DNA of 64,000 nucleotides from Diphasiastrum complanatum (taxonomy: Eukaryota > Streptophyta > Lycopodiopsida > Lycopodiales > Lycopodiaceae): NCBI GenBank assembly GCA_029204225.1, contig CM055092.1, forward strand, positions 67,397,923-67,461,922. Direction: 5' to 3'. Shown one piece after another: positions 43,975-57,714 of the stretch; within the stretch, counting starts at the first letter, position 1; every line of letters starts with the position of its first letter. The position numbers were made by a program, and so were the translations under genes. Under the pieces are notes generated by a model. The model was given only the letters and a program-made list of their open reading frames with translations, did no database searches and was not told where the DNA came from.

Positions 43975-44220
43975 TCAAGAATGAAAAATTGAAGTGCTTC
44001 TCTCCCAAATCTTGATATGACAAATTTGGGAGTCTTTGATATTGAGTGTGATCAAGGCAAATGCCTTGCCATCTCGCTGTCTCCATTTGGTGATGATAGC
44101 TGCATCACCTTCTGGTTTGACTTCTGTGCCATCAACTATGTCCCGTAGTTCTTTAACAAGTAGTACGACTCTCATCTTGAATTTCTAGAGATGGTAGTTC
44201 TCTTCGTCGAGTTTATCAAT
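43975..44220 (-). pseudogene. copia gag N-terminal fragment
   Basis: The minus strand reads KLDEENYHL, stop, KFKM and then LVKELRDIVDGTEVKP, DAAIITKWRQRDGKAF and ALITLNIKDS, the classic start of a copia Gag (UBN2). The stop replaces the family Trp. The rest of gag is missing; the frame ends in unrelated residues at 43975. Confidence 0.8.
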
Positions 44221-44381
44221 CAGAGATGAACTAGAAGACGGATCCAATTTGGTGTAGTGAGCGAGATCATTGGTAGAAACAACGATATCAGAATACTGTT
44301 GGCTGCGCACTTGCTGAAACTAAGTCTTAGTAGAAACAAGACTGCTAATCTGCAATAGAAATGCAGATTATTGAGCCACCT

Positions 44382-44393
44382 GCTTTGATACCA
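44382..44393 (-). promoter_or_regulatory. primer-binding site, variant
   Basis: Minus strand TGGTATCAAAGC (A for G at position 9), just after an LTR end TTACGACA and about 170 bases before the gag fragment. Confidence 0.75.
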
Positions 44394-44900
44394 TGTCGTA
44401 AATCGGTGGGATTGATCAGAGATGAACTCTGGTACCACTTTGGAAGCGATGAGCCATCAAGAATTTTGATAGAAACAGAACGTTGATACCAAATCGGAAA
44501 TTCGTGGAATAGCAGCGGAAGTTAAACAATGGGTGGTTGCAAATTGGAAGCACGTTAGTTAGCAACAAATAATCAAGTTGAATAATCAGTAACAATGCGC
44601 AATAGAACAAAAACACTAGTGTGGACAAAATTGCACTCTGATTGATTGGACATTGAGTACAAGGGCTTGAAGCAAAAATCGGCCTCAGCTGGTTTGATCG
44701 TTGAGTGTAATAACACTTGCTACAGAATTGTTTACAACTGAATAATATCTTCATCTTTTCATTACAACTGAATAGTACCTTGTAAGCATTAAATTCTATC
44801 TACTACATTTATTACAACCGTCATTGGAACTGTAAATGTATGTACAAAGTAGCCGGACTGTCAATGCCACATCATGGGTCAGATTTTCTAACCGACAGTA
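44394..44900 (-). repeat. copia LTR fragment
   Basis: It extends right from the primer-binding site. The minus-strand end is CCGATTTACGACA. Copies of a GATCAGAGATGAACT phrase at 44218 and 44414 show local duplication across the leader. The outer edge is not defined. Confidence 0.5.
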
Positions 44901-44906
44901 TCGAAA

Positions 44907-45430
44907 ATATTGTTGGAGAAGTGAGAGGATCAATCCGTTCAATTCTCTTGGTGCGTGCAGTACTGGTAACTTAGTAGGCAAACACAAGAACATAATAATT
45001 TTAGAGCTTTTAATGTGCGGTGCTAGCGGAAGCAATGAGAAGACAACCGAACAAATCTATCAGATGGTCAAATAGAACATAGAAAGGCATTGCAGTATTG
45101 ACACAAATTTGAACACAGAACTAAACAAAGCTGTGATCAGAAACCACTTAAAGAATCAAATAGGTTTTGATATCTTTGGCGCTCTGATACCATGTCAAAG
45201 AAGTGAGAGGATCAGTATGTTCAATTCTCTCGGTGTGTGCACTACTGGTAACTTAGTAGGCGAACACAAGAACATAATAGTTTTAGAGCTTTTAATGCAC
45301 GGTGGTAGTGGAAGCAATGAGAAGACAACCAGACAAATCATTCAGATGGTCAGACTGAATATAGAAAAGTAGTGCAATATTGACACGAATCTGAACGCAG
45401 AACTAAACAGAGCTATAATCAGATTAAGTA
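44907..45430 (-). repeat. tandem pair of related LTR segments
   Basis: About 235 bases from GAAGTGAGAGGATCA through GAACACAGAACTAAAC (44915-45128) are repeated at 45200-45412 at roughly 90 percent by eye. A primer-binding site lies between the copies, so the right copy is a true LTR end and the left copy is a second, truncated LTR end. Confidence 0.8.
45181..45192 (-). promoter_or_regulatory. primer-binding site
   Basis: Minus strand TGGTATCAGAGC following LTR end TTTGACA. No gag follows directly; the leader runs into the second LTR segment. Confidence 0.85.
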
Positions 45431-46462
45431 TAACGAAATATACAAGTCAATAATGCTTTGCCAGAAAAGGCCCGCTCGTAGATTCTCATTGCCTTGAACA
45501 AGGGCTCAGCAAGAGTCAACCACTGAGCAACCATGCTTGTGCTAGGGAGTATCATGATGTCCGTTGCAGTTGGAACATCACGATGGATGGAGTATCACGA
45601 AGACTGAGAGGTATCAGTAGAAGACATGATGACTGAAAGTAGGCGTGCGTGTATATCAGAAGGCTGAAAAAAAGTTGGTAGAAAGTTTTGGTCACGAAAT
45701 TTTTTTTGGAAGAGCTCTGCTAGCACAAGTGACAAATGAATCGAATTCAGCCTTCTTATAGGTGAATTTGAAGGGTCCATTAGACAAAATACTAGTTTGG
45801 GTTATCAGTTCTGGACAAAAATTTGCAGGCTTGCTCAGTACTATGAAAATAGCTTCCAAAATTCTCAGCGAAGGTTTTGGACCAAAATAGCAGTTTGGCG
45901 AACATTCTACAGATCTGACGAAGGTTCAACATTCGCCTAAAGCCATCATTCGCCTAGGTACTGTAATAAATACAAATTTCCAGGATCTGAACTGATGACC
46001 GACCTAAATTTGGCATTTTAAATTCATCTGGCATGTCGGCAAAGGTTCATAAGTACTCGAAGATGCTCGGCGAACGTTCCCAAAATGGCATAATACTAAA
46101 CATTCGCCTGAGGTAAAAACAGGTATTAACTAGTGGAAAGAACGTTTGCCCAACTTAGTATAGGTATATCTGAAGTAGATCTCACCTCTAAAAACTTGAC
46201 GAACAATTCTAAAATAGTATGTGCAAAAAATGACCCAAAAAGTAGTCTTCCAAGTCATTTTTCATAGAAATTTGATTCTTGAAAATACTTTCCTTCAATT
46301 TTTTCTGATCTAATGACATTTTTGACTTTTGTTCATCAATCTTTTCATACATTTTCCATTTTTACTTTTTTTTATTGTCTTTTTCAAAAGAAAATGCTAA
46401 TCAAGTAGCGAAAACAAGAAATTGAAAAACAATCAAAATAAAAGCATAGTGTTGGATCATGC
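45431..46462. other. LTR-like unassigned DNA
   Basis: No gene. Repeated phrases such as TTCGCC(T/G)A and GAA(G/C)GTTC (45860-46110) resemble an LTR U3 region. It may be the rest of the LTR that ends at 45193. Confidence 0.4.
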
Positions 46463-47760
46463 TAGCCGAACTGGTGGAATGGCATGCCAAAACTTGCGTA
46501 ATCGACTACCATTCACTAGAGTATTAAAAAGTTTTCCATCCAAATGTTCCTAAACAATTGTTCCATAGTTCAGTATTTCTTTGATCTTATACGGTCCTTC
46601 ACCAGTAAACTTCAATTGATCAGCTTGGTTTTATACATCAGTGCTAGATCTCCTTCTTTCAGATCCTTTTTGTGTAATCAGTGATCATGCCATGCCTTAC
46701 GACAGGATTTCTCTGCTGCTAACGCATGAACTGCCATCGATCTGGTTTCACATAATTTGAGCAAAGCTTCATGATGCAGTTGTAAGAATTTGTCATCATC
46801 TAATCGCTCTATTGCTGCTATGCATAGAGATGGTACTAAAAACTCAATCGGCATGACAGCATCTTGACCATAAACCAGTTGAAAAGGTGTTTGATTCATG
46901 CTACTCTTGTAAGCAGTTCTGAATACCCATTATGCTACATGCAATTTATATTCCCAGTCAGAGCGACTCGCTTCAACCATTTTTGTTATAATAGTGCAGA
47001 GAATCTTATTGGAAGATTTAGCTTGGTCATTACCCTTGGGATAATACGGAGTACTAAACCAGTGTATAAAGAAAAAGTCTTCCAACAAACACTTTATCGT
47101 TTGATTAACAAAGTGTGTACCACGATCACTGATGACCTCAATGATGTGTTCATAGAGGAATTTAGCCGTAGATTTCGCATCAACAACTTTAGCAGCTTTG
47201 GCTTCAATCCACTTGGTCATATAATCGATTGCTACGATGATATATCTAGCTTGAGATCCTCTTGCCGCAGGATGAATAGGACCAACATAATCTAGACCCC
47301 ATTTCTCAAATGGTGCTTGCGATGAAACCGGATGTAATGGTTCATAATTTTGTCGCGTAGGACATCATGCCCGTTGGCAAACATCACATGACTGAATATA
47401 ATTTTTGGTGTCTTTATGAAGTGTAGGCTACCAACACCCTGATCGCAAAAAATTGCGGACAGTGATATCTATGGAAAAATAACCTCTGCCCATTCCATCA
47501 TGTGAAAACATGATTAATTCAGGTACTTCATGCGGTAAAACACATCTTCAAAGAATATCATCCATTCTGTGACGATACAATTGTCCTGCAATCAATTGAT
47601 AAGGTTGAGCCTTATGAATCAATTGTCTCTTTTGTACTTTTGTCAAGGAGTCATTAGGTTCACCTAGCATCAAATACTCAACAATATCTGTGGCCCACTC
47701 AGGTATTGCTTCTACATAAAATAACGGAGCATCTGGTAGTTCATCATCCACTTTAGTATT
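46463..47760 (-). pseudogene. gypsy integrase, broken
   Basis: From the 5' side, IVEYLMLGEPNDSLTKVQKR and YQLIAGQLYRHRMDD (pre-integrase) are followed by the core MTKWIEAKAAKVVDAKSTAK with FLYEHIIEVISDRGTHFVNQ. After PYYPKGNDQAKSSNK comes the C-terminal part MNQTPFQLVYGQDAVMPIEF, then FTGEGPYKI and VNGSRLRKF, ending near 46465. The third catalytic Glu, expected in GQ(A/T)E, reads Lys (NDQAKSSN), and the zinc region is degraded. Frames shift several times. Confidence 0.85.
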
Positions 47761-47829
47761 GGCTAGTGCGGATTCAATTCTTGAATCATGGTCGGCTAGA
47801 TAATGTTATTTACCCTTGCAAAGCGCAAC

Positions 47830-49000
47830 TCAAAAATAAAATTCCAATAAAAGTAACCATCCTGCAATACACCCTGTATTACACGTCTTGTTTACCAAAT
47901 AAAGTAACGGCTGGTGATTCGTGTAAAATGCAAAGTGCATTTTCATAAGATAATGTAAAAATTTCCTTACGAAAAAAATCATGGCCAACGCTTCATGTTC
48001 TGTTGTCGAATAACTTTTTTCTGAATCTGTTTGTTGTCTGTTTGCAAATCGTATGGAATAGTCTTTTTTGTATTCACCTGGTTGCGTCAACACCGATCCA
48101 ATAGCATATTTCGAGGCATCAGTGTGAACATGAAATTCAATTGTCCAATCAAGAGCACATAATATCGATGCCGAAGCTAATGCTTTCTTAAAATTTTCAA
48201 GGGCTTCTAACGCCTCAATTGTCCAAATAGGAACAATAGTCAGTTTGTATATAGGTCTTGCAAGATCTGCAAAGAAGATAATAAAAATTCGATAATAATT
48301 CGCATGACCCACAAAGACATAAACTCCACGAATTGTTGCTGGTGGTGGTAATTCCACAATGACTTTGATTTTGGAATAATTCGTAGCAATTCCATGCCTT
48401 GATACCACATGCCCAAGAACAACTCCATGAGAAACCCATATCTGACACTTTTCTAGATTTAAGAAAATTTGGTACTTGCGACAACGTTCAAATACTTTTT
48501 CCAACCGATGTAGGTGGTCTGTATTTTTGCTATGGAATCCAAGGTCATCCACGTAAATTTCAAAAAATTTCTGTAGATAATCTTTGAAAGCAAACTGCAT
48601 CACTCTTTGAAACAAACTGGGTGCATTATAGAGTCCAAACGACATTAATTTATAAGCATAAGTCCCCCATTCTATTGCAAAGGCTGTTTTGTGGCGATCT
48701 ATAGATGCAAACTTGACCTAGTTGTATCCACTAAATCCATCTAAAAAACTGTAAGCTTCTTCTCTAGCAAGGTGGTCCAAAATGCTTTCAGTAAAAGGTA
48801 ACGTAAAGTGATCCTTTCTCGTCACTTTGTTCGAGGCCTTGAGATTCACACAAATTCTCAATTTTCCATTCTTCTTAGGAACAATGACAATTAGTGAAAC
48901 CCATTCGGTATGCTTGATCTCATAAATGAAGTCGGCTTCAAGCAATCTCTATATCTCTTTCTTTATCAAATCCGTAACATTAGGATTACAGCGATAGAAC
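47830..49000 (-). pseudogene. gypsy reverse transcriptase and RNase H, broken
   Basis: The first block (48718-48945) reads VIVPKKNGKLRICVNLKASN and FTLPFTESILDHL. After a stop the 271-codon block 47830-48645 contains MSFGLYNAPSLFQRVM, the active site EIYVDDLGFHSK, VFVGHANYYRIFI, then RNase H with FHVHTDASKYAIGSVLTQPG and STTEHEALAMIFFVRKF. The YVDD motif is intact. This is one of the longest open pol segments in the window, but the stop at its 5' end prevents a full polyprotein. Confidence 0.88.
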
Positions 49001-50720
49001 TTCAGTGACCTTTGGAACTGCATTAGGTATTAAGGGTATGGTATGCTCAGTAACTGATGTAAGAATCCCTTTGAGATCTTATAAGTCCAAGAAAAATAAT
49101 TTTGATACTTTATAAGTAATGTCTGTAGCGCTTGAAATTGTTCATGAGTAAGTTGTGATCCAACTTGTACAATATTTTCGTTCTCCTGGTTCAACAAGAT
49201 TCATAGACTGCATCCTAGTTGGGTCATCGTAAACATCTTTCGATTATGGCACTTGTTCTTCAGGTTCACGATGTGCTTTTGGTAATATAATAACCACATC
49301 ATCCAAAGTATAGCGTTTGGAATGCTCTGGCATATCATGTTGTACTTCACCTAATTTCTCTTTTTCAAAAGGATTAGCCTTGGATCTTCGTTTAGTTTTC
49401 TTGGCAAGGAATCGATCGTGGAGGTGATGACTTACAAGAAAGATGGATTCTTCTTCGAAGGTGATGATTTCCTAGACGGTGATGTCTTGCGAGAGCTCTG
49501 ACTTGAAGTATCATCCTTGACTTTCCCTTTGTCTTTGTCCAATAAAGGTGGCACATTCTTAGAATCAACCTTTTGAGGTGGATTTTCCCATTTCAGGACC
49601 ATATTATAATGTTGCTTAGCTTGTTTATTTGTCATTGGCCCTTTAATCTTGTCTTCCTTCAATATAACTATTTTTTATGGTTTTATTGTTGGTTCATTGG
49701 GAATATCACGTACTCCAAATCTGGTAGGATCTATGTGATTAAGAATCTGCTCATTGGTAAGTTCTGCATTGTCATCATAAGTCAAGACGTGACTCACATG
49801 AATAAGTTCATCTTCAATCGGATTTGGTATGGGTTCTGTTGATATCCAAGCAGTGTTCAGCACGTTCAATGGAAAAGTGATCAGTGTATCCAAAGTTTGA
49901 TCCAAGAATGAAATCTTGTTCAATTCGGACTGATTATCTTGTTTACACATATAGCCTGTTGTACAATCAATTGATGAAAGAGCTTGATTCTAGTTGATAG
50001 TATCGGTTTGAGAGTAATAATGAACTCCCAAATTTTTTACTGGTCAGTCACAAGTATGATCTATTGTTGATGAATCATCATCCCCTTTTTGGACTACTAG
50101 TTTGATAGTCCAAGTGATTGGATCAACTTTGACTACACGTTCACGATTTTCAAAAGTGATTTTTTCAATACCTCAATTGTGAATTACTTGCGCAACTCAT
50201 AACCATGGACGTCCTAATAGGACACGGTAGACATTTGGTGCGTTAGGTAAGTCCATTACTACAAAAGTAGTGACACACTAGACTCCAGCAATTTTGACAA
50301 GTATATCTTCAACCATTCCTTGCGGATGAATTGTCGTTTGATCAGCTAGCTTAATGGCAAAAGCCGCAGGCTTAATCTTTGTAAGGCCTCATTTTGCACA
50401 TAGTTTGTTGAAATCAGATTAACTCCTGAACCTCCATCTATCACGGCTACTTCTTTAGAAAATTGTCTATGTTGTATTGGTAGAGTGATGCTTTTTTGCT
50501 CACTTTCCCAGGCTGCTCATGGAATACTTCATTAGATTCTTCAAATCCAGCACAAAAAAGTGGTTCTTGACAGGATTCTGGTCCGATCTGAGTTAACTTC
50601 TGTGCTAATACATCTTTTGTTTTCGACACCAACTTTAAAAATTCTCCCAATGTAATATTCATCTTACTAGACAGAATATTCATGAGTAACTCTATTTGCG
50701 GTGTTTCTGGTTCAGTCATT
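49001..50720 (-). pseudogene. gypsy protease and flanking linkers, broken
   Basis: The retropepsin begins near 50460 with FSKEVAVIDGGSGVNLIST, an Asp-Gly-Gly active site as in one group of plant gypsy proteins. It continues with VVMDLPNAPNVYRVLLGRPW and WTIKLVVQKGDDDSSTID. Between protease and RT lie a conserved-looking acidic linker (49675-49950) and a Lys/Ser-rich tail KTSPSRKSSPSKKNPSF (49432-49662). Upstream (50447-50719) is a segment with ILSSKMNITLGEFLKLVSKT. Stops separate the parts. Confidence 0.8.
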
Positions 50721-50739
50721 TTAAAGGGTATTTCATGAT

Positions 50740-52430
50740 TATTCGTGGATTATTCAATGGCTGCACAAGTGAAGAATGGACTTTGGCTGTAGCTTTAGCG
50801 GCTTCAGGCTCCTCTTCTTCTTGCAAATGTTTAATCCACTACCTCATATCCTAATATCTCCTCTTTTCTTCATGGAGATTTGGATTGCTTCAGATGCTGT
50901 TGGTATATCAATTGATGGTATAGAATCAGCGAGTACTGGATCTACTATAAGTTTTTTTTTGCTTTTGAGTTCTGGTAACCACCATCAAGGATATACTTGG
51001 TTCAGGTTAAACTGTTGGTCTTTGCTTGATCATTGTCAAATTTATAGGAGCTGTAACCGGCAACTTTGGTCTTGCTGGACACTCCTTGTAGCAATGTCCA
51101 TAACCACATTCACGACAAAATGGTACAAATTGTCTTTGTTTTGACATTCTACAACTCTATGATTTTCTCCACATGCAAAGCATCCAAGCGACACTCGGGT
51201 TCAATTTCTAGATGCTTGTTGTTGTGCGGCAGCATAGGTAACATACTGATCTGAAGGACCACTCTCATGATCATTACTGTAATTCCATTGCTCAATACCT
51301 CTGTAAGGTTCTGGTTCATCATATTAGTAGGAGGAGTAGGTTGTGTTGGTGGAGTTGGTAAAGCTAGTCGCTCCGGATACCCAAGAGCAGATTGACGAGG
51401 TTTGGCTGAAGGATCTTTTTCATAAAGAGGTTCCCGATATCCTATTTGGGCATATCGTTGCTAGATAATCCGAGGATTAAAGTGGAAATAAGCAGTCTCA
51501 TGATCAGGTGAATTGCATAGATGGCAAATACTGGTTGCCATTCATTTCTTCAATTGTGGACATTCGTTCAATATTTGATTTCTCATACAAATGAAACACC
51601 AGACATTTTCCTTGGTAGGAAATGTCTTAACAAACTTCTAGCTTCCTTGTTCGCTTTTCCATGGAAATCTTCCAAGGCTTTGATCTTTTCATTAAATTGT
51701 GATTGTAACTTTTCCATCTCTATTTGCTGGTGCTTTCCAAGTTTTTCGAACTCGTTGAGCATCATCTCTGTAGTAGCGTTGATATTCGTTGATGCGATAT
51801 TGGTGGATGTCGTAGTGGTCTGCCCTACTGTATAAGGCAACAAACCAGTATTTGGCTCATCATCTGAATCTTCGTCCTCCACTCGTATTGCATCGTCCAT
51901 AGCATTTTGCAAAGTTGTGTACTCATTATGGCATTTCAGCTCATGTCTGATCCTTTTAGGTAGACCCGCCAAAAACCACATAATCATGGCATCTTCATTA
52001 GTCAGCTCGGGTACACACTCAAAGTTGAGGCATTTAACCCGTTCAGTGTAATCTCGTACCATTTCCCACTTTCCCATTTTAATTTTACTTAGAAGTAGAA
52101 AAGAGTCTTCCATAAACTTTCGAGTTTTGAAGCATGTGATAATGGCTCGTTTGATAGTTTCCCAATCTGCATGCTCAATTTCATCTTGATTATAATACCA
52201 ATTTTGTGCTGCACTCATTAAGGCCATTGGAAAAAGCTTAAGTTATTATGAGAAAAAACTTCGCCAAAAATTTCACAAGATTCTGCATAGATTTGGAGAA
52301 ATCTGTCTGGATCAAATAATCCATTGTACCTGGGTAGATCCAATCGGGGTGATCTTCTAACAATGATTGGATTGACTTCCTGGGGAACAGCTTCAAGACC
52401 AGCCATTTTTTAAAGCGCTTCATCATGATG
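50740..52430 (-). pseudogene. gypsy gag with two zinc knuckles, broken
   Basis: The N-terminal part (52218-52426) is open in two overlapping frames and holds RRSPRLDLPRYNG and FDPDRFLQIYAESCEI. The 214-codon capsid block 51583-52227 reads ALMSAAQNWYYNQDEIEHAD, IKMGKWEMVRDYTERVKCLN and IMWFLAGLPKRIRHELKCHN, followed by a coiled-coil tail. Two knuckles near 51070-51180 (CFACGENHRVVEC-like and CRECGYGHCYKEC) have three residues, not four, between the second Cys and the His, and lie in different frames. It is the 5' part of the element that continues through protease, RT and integrase to 46463. Confidence 0.85.
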
Positions 52431-52462
52431 AGTACTTTTGTTTTGAACCATTATCATAATGC

Positions 52463-52575
52463 ATGATAGCCACCATCAGAAGTGCGATGGACCATATCCG
52501 CTCTCTGTTGTTTGAGTAATCTATCATAAATGACCTCCATCTGAAATGTGATGGACCTCTTCTCCTACTGTTGTT
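52463..52575. repeat. about 60-bp tandem duplication
   Basis: ATGATAGCCACCATCAGAAGTGCG-like sequence at 52463 recurs at 52523 as ATCATAAATGACCTCCATCTG-like sequence, sharing (A/G)TG(C/T)GATGGACC and TCT(C/G)(T/C)(T/A)(G/C)TGTTGTTT endings. A T9 run follows. Confidence 0.7.
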
Positions 52576-52599
52576 TTTTTTTAGAATCAGAAATAGACG

Positions 52600-53050
52600 T
52601 GGCTACTAATGATGGAGTCTAAGACTAATGAACAACAATCTGGAAAACAACAGAAAAATTTTGGTGATAAAAAGATCTGCAACAGATGTAGAAGATCAGG
52701 TCACACAGAAGAAAAGTATTGGGTAAATCCAAAGATCGAATGCATTCATTGTCATAAACGGGATCATGCAGCAGTAGACTGTTATCAAAATCCCTGAAAC
52801 AAAAATGAGCATAATCGAAGCGAACCTTCAAATTCAAACTATGTCGAAAACAAAGCAGAATGCTCCAGAGCAGCAGAAGACAAGGCAACAAGGAACTCAG
52901 TAGTGTATGTTAGTGCTGATCTATGCTGTTCATCTAATTCAATTCGAGAATTAGTACTTTATTCAGGAGCCACCTCACATTTTGTTTCCTTGAAACAAAT
53001 TGTGTCTGAGTACAAGAAGACAAATGGAATAAAAAAATTCCTATAGAGCA
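52600..53050 (+). pseudogene. copia gag-protease remnant
   Basis: Zinc knuckle one reads CNRCRRSGHTEEKYW, with Tyr for the last Cys. Knuckle two, CIHCHKRDHAAVDC, is intact. After a stop, ELVLYSGATSHFVS is a protease active site with Tyr in place of the catalytic Asp. The protein phrase VNPKIECIHCHK is shared with the copia remnant at 31.8 kb. Flanking gag and pol are absent. Confidence 0.85.
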
Positions 53051-53338
53051 TTTTTTCTATAATTGAATTACAATGGTATTAAAAATTTTATTCGAAAATA
53101 GGACATTTTTTTCTTAGAAATTTTAATAAAATTTTGTGCCATGCTCACCTACATCAATATTTGACCAGAATTTGTGTAGTAGGCCATAGATTTCAACAAG
53201 CTAATTTTGAAAAGATAAATGGATATGATCAAGACCAGTAGATGCTGAAAAATTAGTAGAGGAAAGACCAACACCACAAACTAATTTGATTTTCACCTAA
53301 CAATAATTCATCGAAATGCGTTCCGAACAAAGCAACAC

Positions 53339-55330
<1,992 letters not shown>

Positions 55331-55760
55331 GTAGTGAGGAAAATAGGAGACGTTCTTCTTGTAGCAATCACCAGCGAGCAGCAAGCGAATCCTGTGGCAA
55401 CCACCTCTGAACAGCAACCAGTAAATAGCCTCCCTTGGCAGAAAGGGAGATCAGCCAACCATGCTCAGGCAGAAAAGGAGATGAAAGGGAGATCAGGTGC
55501 AGCCCACGTTCAAAAACGATGCCCTACTAGCACAAAAACATGGAGCACTCGTGGAGAAGAAGGTGGGCGGGGGAGGAGATCGCGCTAGCACAAAAACATA
55601 GAGCACTCGTGGGGAAGAAGGTGGGCGGGAGAGCAGATCGCATGGAAAAAGGTGGGCGGGGGAGGAAGGGGGGTACGTGAGGAAAGGGGGGGGGCGCATG
55701 AGGAAGAGGGGTGTCTGGCTCAGATGGCGGTGGCATTAACTACCATCTGCACCCCCCCAC
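55331..55760. repeat. G-rich region with 58-bp tandem repeat
   Basis: CTAGCACAAAAACAT(G/A) followed by GAGCACTCGTGG(A/G)GAAGAAGG and a GGGCGGG(G/A)GAG tail occurs at 55527-55584 and 55585-55640, with a third partial tail to 55675. G runs continue to 55695. Open frames (84 codons from 55334, Pro-rich minus-strand frames) are probably compositional. Confidence 0.75.
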
Positions 55761-56020
55761 TTGTTTTTCACCTTATTTAGAGAGAGAGAATGGGAAGTGG
55801 GGGCTTGGGCATGGGCATTTCGCATTTTTTTTATTCAGAATTATATGGGGGAGGGAAGGGCCGGCTCCTCGGCCCTTCCGCCCATGAGGATGATGCGCGC
55901 GAGGGAGGAGGCCCGAGGTCGCAGCATCCTTCCCCGAGCAGAAGGGTCGCGGCCCTCCCGCCGCATGAATTCATTTTTCACATTTTTTTTTCTTTTGTTT
56001 TAAAGGTAAATTTTTTTTAC
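55761..56020. other. unassigned GC-rich to T-rich DNA
   Basis: GGG(A/C)-rich sequence with no recognised motif, ending in T tracts. Confidence 0.4.
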
Positions 56021-56115
56021 AAGCACTTTCCGGGTGGAAGGTGCGTGTAAAATTATGACAAATTTTTTTACGTGCGCCTTTCGAACGCTGGAAGGTGCCT
56101 GCAAAAAAAAAATTT
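56020..56115. repeat. two related hairpins flanked by T and A tracts
   Basis: GCACTTTCC-gggt-GGAAGGTGC (56029-56050) and CCTTTC-gaacgct-GGAAGG are successive imperfect inverted repeats. Each is preceded by a T tract, and each contains GGAAGGTGC followed by (G/C)TG and A-rich sequence. The pattern resembles a small foldback element or nested MITE ends. Confidence 0.6.
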
Positions 56116-56267
56116 CATAAAAAAATTTGACCCACAGATTACGTTCTGTGAGGCACCACCATTTCCTTTGTAAAAATTTGAAAAATGATTTTACGGATGT
56201 GGAAATACAAATTCGGATCCTCAATATATTTCCCATTTGTCGAGTTGTGCGCACCAATGCCCCATGT

Positions 56268-56548
56268 GCCATGACGGGTCTAACGTTATGTCATTCTGTT
56301 AACAAGAGAGACACTGACGAATTCACTCTAAATTAAAACTGATAATATAGTCACTCTATTTTTGTACATCTCATCTTGTGCTGCGTATCATGATTGCTAG
56401 AATAGAATGTGTACAGTGATGCGTAGTCAAGTGTCTGGGATCCTGTAAGGGCTTCCGCACAAAAGAAAATTTGAAGACAGAAAATTGTTCACGATAAAGA
56501 AGACGAAGAGGATGAATACGAATCAGCCCCTCACACGCACTTCCGTGA
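56268..56548 (+). repeat. copia 5' LTR fragment
   Basis: Its right edge ...TTCCGTGACA precedes a worn primer site TAATATCAGAGCC (56549-56561). An 85-base stretch (56290-56370: GACACTGACGAATTCACTC, AAATTAAAACT) recurs at 57905-57985 inside the same element. Confidence 0.65.
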
Positions 56549-56615
56549 CATAATATCAGAGCCAACAAGTTGTCACTACTGATATCCCAGTAGTGATTCT
56601 TCCATACAATACAAT

Positions 56616-57714
56616 ATGGCTACAACAATCCAGACCAGAGTAGCAATCAGCCTCGATGGCGCAAATTACAGAATCTGGAAATTCAAAATCAAAACACTCC
56701 TGAAGGGCGAAGGCATCTGGTCGGTGACCGAGCTCTCAGAGGTGCATCCTCCAGAGGGAGACCCGAGGAGAGCTGAATGGATCAAAAAGGATGAGCACGC
56801 AATGGCGATCATCATTTTGTCCATAAATGAAGATCTACTCATGGAGATTGAAGACTGCGAAAGTAGCCATGCAGCATGGGAAAGATTAAAGCAGAAGTAT
56901 GAAGTGAGGACTGCAGCTTCAGTCATGCACTTTCACAATCAGCTGCAATCAATACGGTGGGATGGCAACCACTTGGATCAGCACGGTGAGAAGATTAGAA
57001 CGATCTTCCCTCAACTCGCTACATCAGGACAGGAGCACCAGGTCCCAGCACCACAACAGGTGATGTACTTCATGAAATCTCTACTGACGTCCTATCAACC
57101 GCTAAGAATGCTCATACTGAGTCTACCAGATATGACATTCGACAAAGCAGTCAGTCTTGTCGTTGATGAGAGGTTGATGAGAGACGAAGGAGAGAGAATC
57201 AGTGATCAAGAGAAGGCTCTCTTTACAAAAGGAAAGAAGAAGAACAAAAACAAGCCAAGATTCGAGAAGACGAAGTCCTCGAATCAACAATCTTCTTCTT
57301 GTGATCACTACCACAAACCAGGCCATACGGCCAACAAATGCTGGTTCAATCCAGCAATACCTTGCATGCACTGCAAGAAGAAAGGGCATTGTGCATGCGA
57401 CTGCAGATTCAACCCAAAAAGAAAAAAACAAGGCTGAAAAGACAAACGTTGTGGAATCATCTAAAGATGTAGACAGAGGTGACGAAGCTTTCACGATACT
57501 CGACAAAGCTTTGACAAGCTACTTCGAACATGACTACGATGTGGTCATTGATTCAGGAGCAACATCTCACATAACCTGCAACAAGAAGATCTTGATCAAC
57601 TTTTGCGAACTCAAAAATGACAGAGCGATGATTCTAGGCGATGGAAGCAGACACGATGTCAAGGGCATCGGCTCTCTACAACTACGAACACTGTCAGGCC
57701 AAGCAGAGCTTTAG
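56616..57714 (+). pseudogene. copia gag and protease, +1 frameshift, no integrase
   Basis: The gag ORF (56616-57437, 273 codons) starts MATTIQTRVAISLDGANYRI. It contains LLKGEGIWSV, WIKKDEHAMAIIILSIN, the coiled region and two knuckles: CDHYHKPGHTANKC (second Cys replaced by Tyr) and CMHCKKKGHCACDC (intact). It stops at TGA 57435-57437. The protease (VVIDSGATSHITCNKK, ILGDGSRHDVKGIGS) is in the +1 frame, joined across an A-rich run at 57416-57428. The sequence leaves the family pattern after GIGSLQLRTLSG. Integrase is missing. Confidence 0.85.
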
